Source of the DNA: Thunnus maccoyii
Lineage: Eukaryota; Chordata; Actinopteri; Scombriformes; Scombridae
Assembly (NCBI RefSeq): GCF_910596095.1
Contig: NC_056550.1
Coordinates: 13,255,501-13,319,500, forward strand
Length of the DNA: 64,000 nucleotides
Direction: 5' to 3'
Shown here in pieces: positions 1 through 19,060 of the stretch (positions are counted from its first letter, which is position 1; each line of letters opens with the position of its first letter). The notes under the pieces are model-generated. The model worked only from the letters and a program-made list of their open reading frames with translations, was not told where the DNA came from and did not search any database. The position numbers were made by a program, and so were the translations under genes.

Positions 1-659
1 AAAAAAGACTGTGTGAGAAACAGAAAGCAGATGCACGTGGGCAATAAAGGCGGATCGTGCAGATGGATAAACAGAGTTGTGAAACTGAACAATTTTATCT
101 GCTAATTAATTGATGTTATTCAGTGCAATTCTGTGGTTTATCTGTGAAGATTGAAGTCTGTGCTCACAGTGAAAAGGGTAACATGTATCTCTTGTATGAA
201 TGGGTCCAAAACAGGTCAAGCACGTGTTGAGTAAACACATTTGCTGTCTGAAAGTTTGCTATAATGCAGAAACAGCCTTGAAGGAGTGGGGAAAACTAAG
301 CAGTGACGACTGGGACTGCTGGGAGATTAAATTGTAATTCCATCAGATCTAATTATTTGTATGCTTGCGTTGTTGAAGATTAGATAGACATGTTCATATG
401 TGTGGACAAGCTTTAGAAAAAGCAGTATTTGTGCTCAATTTAATTCAATTAGGCTATTATAGTAGGTTTTGACTGGGTCAGTGAGATATGCAGTGGTCAG
501 TCCAGATGACTCATTACAGCAAACTTGCATGAGCAGGACGCTGTATTTCAATAATCTCATAGCGTGTGTGTTTACAACAACAGGATTAGATACAACACAC
601 TTAAATCTGTTCTAACTAATCTGTAGCTTCTATGAGAACTCTACTTCTCTAAGTCTTAC
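1..659. other. tnpo2 intron, left edge
   Basis: The expected next tnpo2 exon is not found here, so this stretch is intron of the minus-strand gene running off the window. I see no repeat or RNA gene in it. Confidence 0.7.
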
Positions 660-6925
<6,266 letters not shown>

Positions 6926-6964
6926 TTACACAGATCGATAAGGAGAAATTGGTACACAAGTGGT

Positions 6965-7035
6965 CTCTGGATCAGACAGTATGAATACAAACACCATCAC
7001 TGGAAGTCAGATGTATTTGATGCATCATTTCCAAA
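6965..7035 (-). ncRNA. snord41: SNORD41-like C/D box snoRNA, copy 3
   Basis: Third copy, in the intron just upstream of the tnpo2 ATG exon. The C box is ATGATGC, D' CTGA, C' GTGATGG (closer to consensus than in copies 1 and 2) and D CTGA, with stem TTTGGA/TCCAGAG. The D-box guide is again GTATTCATACTGT. Three copies in three introns of one host gene point to intron-to-intron duplication. Confidence 0.83.
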
Positions 7036-7199
7036 GGCCACGTGCAAAAGGACAGAGTTTATGCACAGAGCACGTTCACAGATGAAGGTGCACATGTGGA
7101 CAGAGGCCCGCTTGAGTTGGCTAAGGGGTAGAACTATGATAGGCAACATAAATGCGCAGCAGCGGTTGTCCTCGGAGTACCAGCCGGCAAACACCTAAA

Positions 7200-8220
7200 A
7201 TTGTAATTAGAAATCGGCTTGCGGCACAAAAACGAGGACATTAGGCGAGCTAAAATCTCTATGACCCGGCTTAACCGCTCCAAGTTAATCCTACCCCAAC
7301 TCCCCACCCCCACCCGGCCAGTCGGACTAAATTGCGGAAATGCTTTGTGTCTTAATATTTCTCGTTTTATATTTCAACGCCACTATGTAACATTACTGCA
7401 CGCGGGTTTGAGACTCGTGATTTACCTGCGGGAGTAGCGTGCAGCTGGGGCTGGTCAGAGTGAGAGAAAAGTTGTCAGGAAATAAAAGTTAGCTTGCTGT
7501 GTAGCAGGACCGCCTTATGTCCGGCTACAAGTCAGCAATCCGTGTAGTTAACCACAGCTACATTAACCTGCAATGCTTATTTCACTCCCTTCATTACGTC
7601 CATTATGGATTACCCAAGTGGGCGATCGATAATGGACCCTTTTTCAGATAACTGTATACTGCTGACCTGCTGCTACTGAAGTTGCCCTTCTTGCTCGGGC
7701 CTTGTCGGCGGGGTCCTCACAATGTGCCCGGCATGAAGAGACACCAATACCACCTTCAGCTTCCCCACAAGTAAGCTCTTAACTAACTTATCCTTTTAGG
7801 GAAAGCCTTCATCTGTGTGTGCTTGTAAAGCTTCGCGGTGAACTCGACGTTGTTCGCTAATAAATCGGTACAAACTTGATGAGCACGTTTTAGCCGCTAA
7901 GCCGCCTGAGCACCGTGTTGAACTGACGAGGCTAATGCTACTAGCCGAGCTAATGCTACATAACGGACACTTCCTTTGACGTTCGTCTTTATCGGAACAT
8001 CTTACCCGATGAGTCAGTCTAATGTGTCTAAAATGTTGTGTCAAAGTACAAACCTTAAAATACTGTACGTACAATATTGACTTGAAAGTTGAATTATTAG
8101 TACTGGGCCGCTCTTCCTCCGTGCCTCGTAGCGGTTCCTCCTGTTCAAATGAGCACGCCGATTGAAATTGACCTATGGCGGCTTCCGTTCAACACACATT
8201 GCGCTAACTACGCGAGATTT
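7200..8220 (-). promoter_or_regulatory. Likely tnpo2 promoter and non-coding first exon region
   Basis: CpG content rises here compared with the AT-rich flanks. On the minus strand there are plausible 5' donors, CGCAG|GTAAAT near 7420-7426 and ATCGG|GTAAGA near 8000, that could end untranslated first exons. No TATA box was seen. Exact exon and start site cannot be chosen from sequence alone. Confidence 0.5.
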
Positions 8221-8904
8221 ACTGGAACCGCTTTTCTATTTTCCTAAATTTTATGAGTGCTTAATAATATGATACAAAATAAACATTCTACAATAAGAAA
8301 CAAACAAACACATAAATAACAGTAAATGTAATAGAAACGTCTACAGTATAATGTGGGTGGGGTTTTGATTATGATATATTCTGATTTGCAAGAGAAAAAA
8401 ATATTACAATAACAAAATAAAATACTGCAATAAATACCCTGAATTCTTTTGATTTTATTATTTTTCAAATGCCAAATCAAATATGTAAATATTCCCAAAA
8501 TGGATTAAAAGCATTCCTACTTTTATTTTCGATGGGACTGAAAATGTCTTAGATGTAGTCAGCTGTTAGAGTTCAAACATGTAGATGTTATTACTATTGT
8601 ACCATATGTACTGTACATCTTTTGTAAGAGTTTATCATTTGAATGTATTTCAATAGTATTTATCTGGTAAAGAATTCCGTGTGCAACTCCACTGACTGAT
8701 ACTGTTCTGTTCATGTGACATGCTGTTGGGTATTTGAAGGTGATAGTTAATATGTTGTGTTTTGTTTTTAAGTTTAGTGCTCTAATACTCTGGCTGTGTG
8801 ATGATTGTATTAGAATTGTACTGCTCCAATACAATAGCCTACTTCACTTGGTTGTGTAGTCACTAAAATGAAATGAATAGAATTAGTCAGAAATTCTGCA
8901 GCCA
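8221..8904. other. AT-rich intergenic spacer, tnpo2 to il27ra
   Basis: Low-complexity, AT-rich DNA between the 5' end of tnpo2 and the inferred 3' end of il27ra. Short ORFs here have no recognisable domain. No RNA gene was seen. Confidence 0.6.
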
Positions 8905-8922
8905 GACTGTTGTAATAAAATG

Positions 8923-8928
8923 TTTATT
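8923..8928 (-). terminator. Candidate il27ra poly(A) signal
   Basis: AATAAA on the minus strand, about 770 bp past the il27ra stop codon. It would give a 3' UTR of roughly 790 nt (about 8905-9696). Other signals in this AT-rich stretch are possible. Confidence 0.5.
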
Positions 8929-9696
8929 TTATCACATCCTAAGAAAAAAAAGAGGTAAAATGTAAAAAAAATACATTGGTCAAGGCAGGAATATAATACA
9001 TGAAGCAGCACCTGATATGTCCAAATTTACATTCAGTGGGTTTAAAGAGTTCTTACATCATTTTTAATACTTAAACCCATGTATGAGTTATGGGAACATT
9101 TTCTGATTCACACATATGTACATTCAAGGGTTCATCCAGGAGTTAATAACTCAAATAAAAATTTCCGGTATTAAATTTAGGTATTAATCCAGTGTCACTT
9201 GATGATATTGCCTACAAATTTCATTATGCTCTATTAAGTAGATATTCCTTCCAAATATTATATTATCTACTTTTAATATTATACACAGAATTCTATATTT
9301 TCTGATTTGTTATATTTGTCATATTTTCTGAGATGTTTATACATATAAGCACGTGATATCAGTGTCAGAGACAAATGATTCCTGATTTTGCATACTTTAT
9401 ATTGCAACTCGAGTCTGCATCAAAAACTAAAGTGAACACAAACAATAACCAAATGTAACAAATCAAACAAATGCAAAAGGTGGAAGACAGAGTAGAGAGA
9501 AGGACTGGTTGACTGCCAATACCTTTAGCAGACAAATCTCTACAGTAACCTGAGTCTGCTCTCCAGAATCCCTCAGAAAGAGGCTAGAGAATCCTGTCCA
9601 GTGATCATCTATAATAACGACACTTGTTTTTGCATATTTAAAAAAGGTACAACACACATCTAAGATAAATGTGCACAATCCTATGTGGTGATATCA

Positions 9697-12600
9697 TTAA
9701 ACTTCCAATATTTCCTGCATAGAGGGCATGAAGTGTTTTTCGTAACCTGCCATTCGTAACCTGTCTTCCTCTGATGAGCTCAAACAATCATAGCTGTCCT
9801 CCTCTTCGTTGTCCCTCTCCTCATCAGAGTCAACCATTTTGCTGTACTGATCTCCTCCATATCTGTGGTCTGTCCTGTCACACTCCTCTGTGACAGCATC
9901 CTCCCTCTGATCATCTTGGCAGTCAATTTGTGAGCTTCCACCTCCCACTAATGGCCTACTTAATCCGTTAGGGTGGGAGGTTGTCTCCAGAGAGGACTCG
10001 AGAGCCTTGTGCTCGATTTCCACTATCTCCACCAGAGAGATGTTAGGATGTGGCTCATAGACGGAAATGCAGATCCAAGCCAAGGAGTCATTCATCTACA
10101 AGATTACACACAGAATCATTTTGCATTGTTGGTAATACACAGTAACAAACTAGGACTTGACCACATGAGTGACTGTGTAGCTGTCAACGAGATAAACAGT
10201 TTCCAGTGGTAAATAAAGGCATTACTCAAGATTAAAATTCCTATTTTGAGATCAGATCCAGATTCAGAGAAGACAAAGAAACCCTATCTGTCTCTCACCT
10301 GGTGCTTCATCTGTGTGAAGATGCGGCTATTGTGAGGATCTGGCACTTTCTCATAGAAACATGAAGGCATCAGTGGACACGCTTTACTTTCTCTTCTGCA
10401 AACACTGGTAGACACATAAGAGTAAAAAAAAAAAAAAGACACTCTTCACAATCACACAAACCCACTCAAATAATGTGTACATTAAAATATTCTTAGCTTT
10501 AGTGTTCACATCAAGATTTATAGAACAACAAGATTGGTGAGAATTTGTTTGAGATGCTTATCTCACCTGAGAAAAACAGGAAGGCATATTAGAGCCAGAA
10601 TACATGGTATAAGCACGATTATTATGAGTGCTGAGAAAGAGAGAGAGAGAAATGGGATGAGAGGGGTCATTAGATTGATGTGTCAAATGCGAGTGATACG
10701 GTTAATCCAGTTATTATGTTGTACGAAATATCAAATTACACCTCATGGAAACATTTTATCATACATCTTATCCTAAACTCATCATGTTTAACAAGAAATT
10801 GGTTAAGATGTGATGCATTACCAAAACTTTCTTCGCGCTTTGTATTGAACCTTGTGGTGACATTGGCTCCAGGCCCGGCCTTGGTCACAGCCTTTATCCA
10901 CACTTCATACTCCTGGTTTGGAGTGAGATCCTGCAGCTCATAAGTCTGACTTTCATGCTGCGGGGACACGGGCACCTCGTGCACTTCTGTGGGAGAGATA
11001 AATTGTTTGGAGTGAGGTTAATTAATCAAAGTATAGCTGACAGAGACACACCAAACTAATATTTGTTGTTTTCTTTCTTTGTTTCACTGTATATATGCAT
11101 AATTATTTATTTAAATACCTTACTTAAAATAAAAGCTCATTTAAAAATGACTCATGACAAATATATCTGATCCATTGCTATGACACAATATTTGCAAAAA
11201 AGCTGTCAGCTGTATTATATACAGCATATTGTTGCTACGTACTGTTTTGTCTGTCTCCTCCTATTTCGTAGTGCAGGATCAACCCACGCCGTTTTAACAG
11301 TGGCACATGCTTCCAAAACAGGGTCACGCTGGTGGCAGAAATGGAATCCACTTTAAATAAAGGCACTTCAGAGGGGGCTGAAAAATAATTGAGAGAGGGA
11401 GATGGAGATTATTATTTAGGGAGAGATGAAAGGTCATAATCAGCTACAATCAGTAAAGAAAATCTCTTGAAAGGGCTACCCAAGAACAATGACTAAACAA
11501 TGCAAAATAACTTACTTCCTTGACCAGAATATTCAATAACCGATGAAATGCGATGACATTCCCCGCTGTGTGATACTGTGATGAGTGAAACTTGGTAGGC
11601 AGTGTAGTTTTTGAAATGACCTGTAGGTGGAGACACACACCCAAGTAAAACAGCCATTTTGAAAGCATCCAGCACAACATAAAACACATTTCCGGTGACG
11701 GTCTTTGTTATTTTGAAGAATTTACGTTTCAAGTTCAAGATTGAATCAGAAAGCATAATTTATTGATGGTTTCTACAAATTAATGTTCTCTAATACTTTC
11801 TCGGACTGTTCTCTAAATGAAATTCTCAGGCAGTGTTGAATTATCTCTTCTAATAGTTCTAATATTTCCATCTCTGGTATTTTTATAAAAAAATATCCAA
11901 ATCAGACAGACCTTTAAAAATTCCAGTTGTATGACCTTTCTCTACTCTGACCCAATCAAATCCTTGGCCTGGAGGACTTCCTGCTTGTTTGTATTGCACC
12001 ACATATTCCTTGTCAGAGAGCTGAGAGGGCAGATTCCACGAGACAGTGAGGTTCTCTTTATTCATCTTGAGGTCAATAACTTTCTCCTTTGGCTCTTTAC
12101 CTTAATAAAAGACAAATGCCATAGTCAGTTCTGCTGAGCAGCAGAAAAAGGGGAAAGTATTTTACTTTAAGTTGGGAATACAAATATAGGAATAAGAATT
12201 AGAACAAATAAGTATATAATTATTGAGGCATAATTTTCCAGAGAGAGCAGCAACTCAAACAGTGAGTATAAGCTTGGCTAAAACTTTTAATTTTCAACAA
12301 ACTTATACATTATTTTATAAAATGCATGTCAAACAAAACAGCACAAGGCCTCATGTTCTAATCATGATATAGCCTTTCCACATTTTTATGACAGTCAGGA
12401 CAACTGATACCTCGTATTGGGATAGTTAGATTAGAAGGTCTTGTGGCACCATGAGCGTTGTGGGCTGATACACTGGCTGACAATACATCCTTTAGAGAGG
12501 AATTGTGGTAGCACTGCATCTCATCACACACCAACTGGCCGCTTGGCTCAGTTGTGGACAAATTCACTGACCATGCGCCAGTCTTGTTTAACAGTTTGAC

Positions 12601-15600
12601 TTCATATCTCAGAATGTGACCGCAAGCCTGCGATAAAGGAAGCTTCTGGATGGGATAAAGAGAAGTAGAGGATTTCGAGGGGTGAGTCCGCATGAAGTGA
12701 AACTCCGGCTCATTATTCCAATCAGAGAATTATTATTGTGTGTGATTTGTTAACCTACCTTCCAGGTCAGAGCACAGTCAACACTTGTAGGGGAGCTCCC
12801 GCAGTCCATCCATAAATCCAGCTGCCCGACAGGGGCTGAACAAGAGATGAAAAAGAGATAGCAAGAAGCCGTGAAGACAGAATATTACCCTGAGGTGGAC
12901 AGGCAGTCCATGCCTTTACTTTTTTTCAGCTTTTTAATTCAACAGTTAAAACCAGCTTGAAACCAAGAGAGGAAACATCTGTGAACCTTTTTCAGTCTTC
13001 TTTGCTAAACTTGGAGACCACGTCACTAAACAAGGACTCACCCTTCTCTGAGATCACTCTGTGGATTGCACACCAGTCACTGCTCAAGCCTATGCCACAG
13101 GCACAGCGAACCTGAAATTCATAGACTATGCCGGGCTGGGCATCGTCGAGTATATAGCCGGGAAAGGCTGTAGTCTGTGTAGGGAGGAAAACATGGAGCT
13201 TGAGAATGCTCTCAGGGAGCTTTAATCATTAACCTCTACACAGTTTTTCTTCCAAGATGATCTTTTTGTCATAACATTAATTTATTTATTCTAGCACTGC
13301 CCACAAAATCTAAACCAACAGCACCTCCTGCCAGACTTGGTCCCCCGCAGCCCGATGTCGTACATCACACTGTTTCGCAAAGGCCCCCTGACAACAGGTG
13401 ACATTCCAATGAATCTCCAATTGGTCCTGATAGATCTCTGTGATCTTAGGAGGGGCTGGCTTATCTACAGGGAGAGACAGATACCCAAAAACAAATTAAT
13501 TAAAAAAAAAAAAAAAATCACTCAAGTCATACAGTAATAATTTGAAGATAAATCACAATTTTTTTTTTTCCATTAAAAGCAGCTCAATCGTTTTGGTATC
13601 AAGGTCAACTATTATTATTATCATTGTTGTTGTTGGTGGTGGTGATGTGTGTATTCATGAACAAGAATGTCCAGGACTGACTCACAGATATTTCCTGTGT
13701 TGAAGGTAATGTCCTTAGATTTGGCAGAACCATTCTGGTTCTTAGCCTGGACCCAAACACGAAGATCACTGTGGCTGTTATATTTTTCACGATCGATAAC
13801 CGCAGACCCATTCACATTAGTCACATTGCCCTCTCTGGAAGAAAAGAGAGGAGAAATATCCCAGTTATCAGATTATTATCATCAACACTTCAAATTGTCA
13901 GATAACTAAAACAGAGAATATTTTTTCTCATCAGTGTCTGGTTATGTTTACTTGCTAGATGCTGGCACCCAGTGCAGGCTGTAGTTAGTGGGGATCCCAG
14001 GGTCTGGCGTTTGATCCCAAGTACAGTTGATATGTTCCTCACTGCCATTTTCATTACATGGAATAAAGCACTTGAGGTTAGAGGGGGGAGCAGGAGGACC
14101 TGGAGAAACAAAGAGATTAAGGAATAAAAACAAGGGGAACTGTCAGTTCATAGTACTTAGCATAGCACATTGCATTCACCAAAGAAAAAATAAATGGAGA
14201 CAATGTTGTATTAGACTACATTAGTTTTAGGTAGGAGTACCTAATAAACTTGCAACCTAGTATTTTGACCATGACATCTGAAGACATTAGGTTATGATTT
14301 TTTTTTTAAACACCTCTTGACACTTTGTATGAAGAGTTCTTCTGCTGTCCAAAATAAAACATGCAGATTGATTAGCTCATTTAGTAGAGAAAAAAAAGCA
14401 GTGAGGTTATGAGTAACGACACTTACTAAAATGTCCAAATACACCATGAGTCAAAAGTCAGGCAAACTGACAGGATGTTATGAGTCACAAAAGCATTTAC
14501 CAAACTTAGACAGTTCCAGTCAAAGATTGGGAAACACTTCCCTTGAATGAGTAATTTGACTGGTGCTGTACATATAGCAAAAATAAAAACAAGACACATG
14601 TAAGTGGCTTGAAGAGATAAAAATAAACACAGCTTTGTTGTTATAAATCTCTTTGTGGAAAATACACCAGCATATCTTGTATTGGCAAAAAACATTTTAA
14701 GGAACAACAAACAAAAAAAAAGATGGAGACCAAAAATGAAGTAAGAAAAAGAGACAGAGGTGTTTTTCTTTGACAGTTGCCCAAAATAACTTTCTATTAC
14801 GTATATCCTAAGATTTTGTAAAAAAAACAAAAAAAAACAAACAATTTCTACATAAATTGAAACTGCTGCAGCACCACAAAAAAGATATTGTGGTGCATTT
14901 TCTTTGTGTAGCTAACAAAGCTTCATACTGATATCAAACAGGAAATGGATTAAAAAAACCGTCCAGTAGTGGTTTACTGTTGTGAGTGTTGTAAATCTTA
15001 ATCCGTTTTACCAGTGCAAACATTACGTAAATTCTTATTAAAATCCATTAGTGTAACTTCAAACAGTAATAGCAGAGAAACAAAAAGAAAGGGGAAGCAG
15101 TGAGTTTCGGAGGGAAAAGAGTTTAAAAAGAGTCAGAAAACAATAAGAAAAGACACATATAAGAAAAACGTATTTTTTAAAGAGCCCTTTTCACTCATTC
15201 ATGCCTCCACCCATCCCCGCGAACGCACACACAAACACGCCACTTTTTCTATTCATCATAAGACCGTCACAGGAACCCACCACCTTTACCCATTTCTCGT
15301 AAGCTTAACACGTTTAGCAGTGATCGATTCAAGGCCTGTACACAGCACACTGCAGGGAAGCACGCTGTCTCTCTTAAACAGGAAATGAGAATTTTGATCA
15401 GTTTGAGTCCAAACGATTGCATCCTTTCTTTGATATCACTTCCTCTTTGGTACTGACAGTAATGTTAATACAAATACAGATGAGAAAACTAATAGGCAGA
15501 TGACATGCATACAGTAGCAGTCTAAAGTTTGGACACACTTTAAGGAGAAAATGTGTTGAAACGTTTGACTGGTACTGTATGTTGGCACAAAGCATCCTTC

Positions 15601-16005
15601 ATCTGAATGTCCGAGGGTGCCTAGTCTAGGATCATCTCGTAGGCACCATTTCAATGCTGTAGCTAGTTCAAATTGAGCTCATTTGACATACTTTATCTGG
15701 TAGTTTATTCTCACAATACACCATATCTTACATAGTTTGACTATAGAATCTTACTCAAAGTAAGTAGTAGTATATAGCTGTTAAATAGATGTAAAAAGTA
15801 AAAAGGCCAATAATGGAGTAAGAGTATGAAGTAGCATAAAATTGGACACAGGCACAGGCAAAGTACAAGCACCTCGGAATAAGAAGAATTGTACAGTATT
15901 TCAGTAATATTTGCACACATGAATGAGCCTACCTGTTGATGCACAACAATTTGGCAGGTTGACCAGAAAGATGGACAGAAGCCATCTTGTCCTAAGTGTG
16001 GCCAT
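9697..16005 (-). CDS. il27ra: Interleukin-27 receptor alpha-like class I cytokine receptor
   Basis: Fourteen coding exons: 15933-16005 (ATG, signal peptide with LLSIFLVNL core), 13952-14099, 13686-13834, 13325-13464, 13042-13174, 12759-12835, 12411-12708, 11912-12100, 11516-11620, 11243-11377, 10822-10986, 10567-10630, 10299-10395 and 9697-10095, giving 723 residues. An N-terminal cytokine-binding region (cysteines plus CTWD around residues 30-60, degenerate SSDW in place of WSXWS) is followed by fibronectin III domains. A membrane segment spans ~538-558 (IIIVLIPCILALICLPVFL), followed by a Box1-like YEKVPDPHNS. The tail holds an acidic cluster and ends with GYEKHFMPS, matching the STAT1-docking end GYEKHFLPT I recall for human IL27RA. 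Position beside rln3 and rfx1 supports orthology. The 5' UTR continues at 16006-16031 and probably in an exon starting at 16509. One intron (12709-12758) is only about 50 nt. Confidence 0.88.
14508..14572. mobile_element. Tiny Tc1-type terminal-repeat palindrome A
   Basis: The left half (AGACAGTTCCAGTCAAAG) and the inverted right half (TGTACAGCACCAGTCAAAT) match the end of a common teleost Tc1-like element (ACAGTACCAGTCAAA). Only about 65 bp remain, with almost no interior. Confidence 0.6.
15508..15582. mobile_element. Tiny Tc1-type terminal-repeat palindrome B
   Basis: Left CATACAGTAGCAGTC and, inverted from the right side, CATACAGTACCAGTCAAACG. About 75 bp and near-palindromic, it represents two Tc1 terminal repeats head to head with TA-rich flanks. 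It lies in the same il27ra intron as palindrome A. Confidence 0.7.
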
Positions 16006-16508
16006 TACATCTGGACCCAGGCCTCTAGTGCCTGTGAAAATCACATATGTAGCTTACAGTACATGTGCACGCCCATACAAATGAATGTGCCGTCATGGAA
16101 GCTACAACCTGAAAAAAGTCACATTTCTCAAATCCTACACCTTGTTGGCATTTTTAATAAATGTTTTAAGATTAGCTAGCTTAATAATAAACAACATGTG
16201 GCGTCATTGGTCGAAAAAAAATCAGGTTGCTGTACATTTCAGTTTATCATTAACAGCTTACATGCCGACAGCCTATTTGCCATACACTAACTCCCATTAG
16301 ATGTAAATTTGCTCAAAACAATGTGGTACAGCGTTAACTACGTTACTAACTTTAGTATATAAAGGCAACGCGAAAATAGTGCTCCATATTAGTCAAAAAG
16401 GTATATCCGGAGGTTGTGTCTCAGTTGACTAAAATTACAGCAAACTCGTTTGTTCTTCAGTAGTCTGTTAACTAACTATTGACCGCCGATCTTCAAGAAA
16501 TTATTTAC

Positions 16509-16600
16509 CTCATTGCGAGACACAGTGAGATGCCTCTGGTTCATTTTGTAGCGATGCAACACACGGTTCACTGAGAAAGTTTGTTGTGATTGTGAAGTTG
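16509..16600 (-). promoter_or_regulatory. Probable il27ra non-coding first exon and start region
   Basis: On the minus strand CGCAATGAG|GTAAAT provides a donor at 16508/16509, and the ATG exon begins at an acceptor (16031/16032). A short untranslated first exon upstream of the donor is therefore likely. Its upstream limit is not defined. Confidence 0.45.
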
Positions 16601-16703
16601 TAATTATCAGTCGCTCAGTTTTTCAGTTAACCGGGTACGGTTGCCCCGCCCATTTCTGGAATTGCCATTGACGTCAACGCGCATATTCACTCGCGCGCAC
16701 AAG

Positions 16704-16705
<2 letters not shown>

Positions 16706-16745
<40 letters not shown>

Positions 16746-16766
16746 CGCGCGCACACACACACATAC
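16706..16766. repeat. (CA)n microsatellite
   Basis: CA dinucleotide run interrupted by a GCGCGC patch, in the il27ra-rln3 spacer. Confidence 0.95.
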
Positions 16767-16769
16767 TCT

Positions 16770-16960
16770 ATAGTCTCGATACTTGTGAGGAACCGTGATC
16801 AACATCATTCATTTCCTAGCCCCTAATTTAACCATCACAACTAAATGCCTAACACTGACTCTTTCATTAACCTGATTCTAACCTTAAAACCAAACCTTAA
16901 ACGTGATGGTTTCAGACTAAATTTGGTCCTCACAAAGTGAGAAATACAAGCACACACGCA
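16770..16960. repeat. Dispersed teleost repeat with CTAACC-like units
   Basis: The block contains ACTTGTGAGGA, several CTAAC/CCTTAAAACC units and TTTGGTCCTCACAAAGT. I recognise this pattern as a widely dispersed fish repeat, often attached to CA microsatellites, as here. Class uncertain. Confidence 0.45.
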
Positions 16961-17926
16961 CGCGCAAATAACCTTCTGCGGGTTGATAAACGTGTGTGTT
17001 ATAGCCTAGGAATTTTCACAGATAAACAACACAGGAGACTTTTTCATCATAAGCAAACAATTTTATGATAAAAGTTTTTCCATGTCATAGAACAAAGCCA
17101 TGTTACTGATAAAACTAAACAGTAATTATGTTGAATGTATGGACTGTACTTTCACCTCACTGCACATGGTGAAGTTTTTTAAGGTGTATAAACTCATCAC
17201 AAAAATGTCACTGTCTCAAAGTTGGGGGTGCATCAAATGCAAAACATTGCCAGGACAGCGTATTTTAGGTGAGGTAAGACTATTTTCAAGCCTTGTTAAT
17301 GGAGGAAAGATGACTTGTCAACATGTGTGTAAGGAAAACTGTAACTGTTTTGTGTGTCTTTGTTGTTTGTCTGAACCTTTAATACATCTAGAGCTATGTG
17401 TGCAATGAAGCAAATTCCCACAATCTAACTATAATTTACAAAAAAGATTAGACATACGCATATAACCTCACTTTGCCAGTTCTAAAATATGTTATTTTTA
17501 AAGAAGTGGCTGCAAAAGGTTGTGTGGATGAAAAAAATATAAAGGTAAATTCATCAAACGAAATGAATATAATTAAAATTAATGCATTGCAGGATACAGT
17601 GGCATACAGGTGTTTCATTAGCAACTTGTAATGCAGCTGTTGCCAAATGATCTTAACAAAGCGTTACTTAAGGCTGTTAATAACAAAGCCGTGAATTCAT
17701 TTTTTTAGACAAAAACATAACATTTTGAACACATGGCAGCCCTTTCTGTACATTTCATAGATGTTTAAAAATAATAAAACAACATTTCAAACAGCTCATA
17801 CAATGGTTTAACTGAAAGATACTGGATATAAAATCTAAGACTCATGAGAAGTGGAAAAAAGGTTTGTGTAATTATTCAATATATGTCTGCCTACTGTATG
17901 TATGCACACGGGTGGCAAAGGTCGAC

Positions 17927-19060
17927 TCAGCAAAGAGAGCTTATTTCGCTCTTGCTGCAGCCCCACTTGCAGCAGGCATTGGACAGACCCACCACCACAT
18001 CTCGACCCTTTCGATCAGCCTTCCGCAGGGCTTCCAGGATTTCCTCGGTAATGAAAGAACGGGCCATCCTGCTGAAAACTTCCTCTTTGTTGTTGTTCGA
18101 TAAGAATTCCGGGTGTCTATTCCTCTTAAGGAGACTCTCCATGACAGAATTGTGACTCAAGCCCTCTGAGGACTCCTCCTGATGGGAGCTGAACGGGTCC
18201 TCCTCTGAAACATCTGCTGCAGTAAAATGGGCAAATGATGCATGTGATACAAAGTTGAGCTTCAAAGAACATTTGAGTGTATCAGATACTCATTCCTGGC
18301 TTTACAATCAGAAAGAAAGGGAAAGAAAAAGAATTGCTAATTGGGGCATGATTGAGGGGGCGAGTGTCTAAAGTTTAAGGGATTATAACACGTAATTAAT
18401 TTCTTCTTTCATGGTCAAATGTTCAAATAAACACTTGCAGAGCTGTTTTATAAGTACAAAGATCAACATAGTTCATCTGTAAATATGAATTATGGCTCGC
18501 TGATTTCAGGATTGATTGATCATACTGTAAATACTGACTAAGCCAACAATACCAAACAAATAAATTAAATCAGTATTATTTTCTGTTAATCTGGTCTTAA
18601 AATTACATGATTTCCATCTTCCTCATTGCCTCTCTAAATTGCATACAATCACAAATGATCAGAGGAAGCTAAAAACAGGAACCTAATCATGGACTTACAG
18701 TACAATTAACTGAGAGAAATCACTAACTATTATTAGAAATTGAGGAATGTTGATCCCATACAATGAAAAGATATGTTTCAGTCACCAGATCAAATCACAT
18801 ACAAATTTACCAGATGAAACTCTAGAAAAGCTTGTCGATAAGAGACATCACAAGGTTAGTGATGGTTAAGAAGATGTAACATCATAAGCTCGTGTCTCAC
18901 CTGTACTCCTGAGCGACCGTTTCCATCGTGAGCCTCCACAAGTGAAGATGACTGCCCGGATGAACTCACGGCCACAGAGCTTCACCCCATATGATGGGTC
19001 CTCCATGGGCTGAACCCCAGCCACCAACAGACACACGGCCAGTACCACAGCTTTCCACAT
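17927..19060 (-). CDS. rln3: Prorelaxin-3
   Basis: Secreted neuropeptide of the relaxin/insulin superfamily, a ligand of RXFP3-type receptors. Two exons, 18901-19060 and 17927-18216, are separated by a phase-1 intron as usual in this family and give 149 residues. Signal peptide ~1-18. The B chain contains CGREFIRAVIFTCGGSRW (residues 29-46), including the receptor-binding RxxxRxxI (R31, R35, I38) and C-terminal W46, followed by a KR cleavage site. After the C-peptide, RKGR precedes a 24-residue A chain with CC..C...C cysteines ending SEISSLC. All six disulphide cysteines are present. The start at MWK is chosen because a longer ORF runs back through the TATA box. The acceptor of exon 2 is a tandem CAGCAG, so one alanine is optional. 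Confidence 0.97.

Larger units (their letters stand above)
14100..15932. other. Large il27ra intron after the signal-peptide exon
   Basis: No coding exon is needed between 15933 and 14099, because the phases join directly. The intron holds two very short Tc1-derived palindromes, listed separately. ORFs such as 14426-14830 on the minus strand are AT-rich and have no domain. Confidence 0.7.

Noticed and set aside
14426-14830. 134-codon minus ORF in the large il27ra intron
   Set aside because: Hydrophobic, AT-driven composition. It overlaps a Tc1-end palindrome and is not needed for the il27ra frame.
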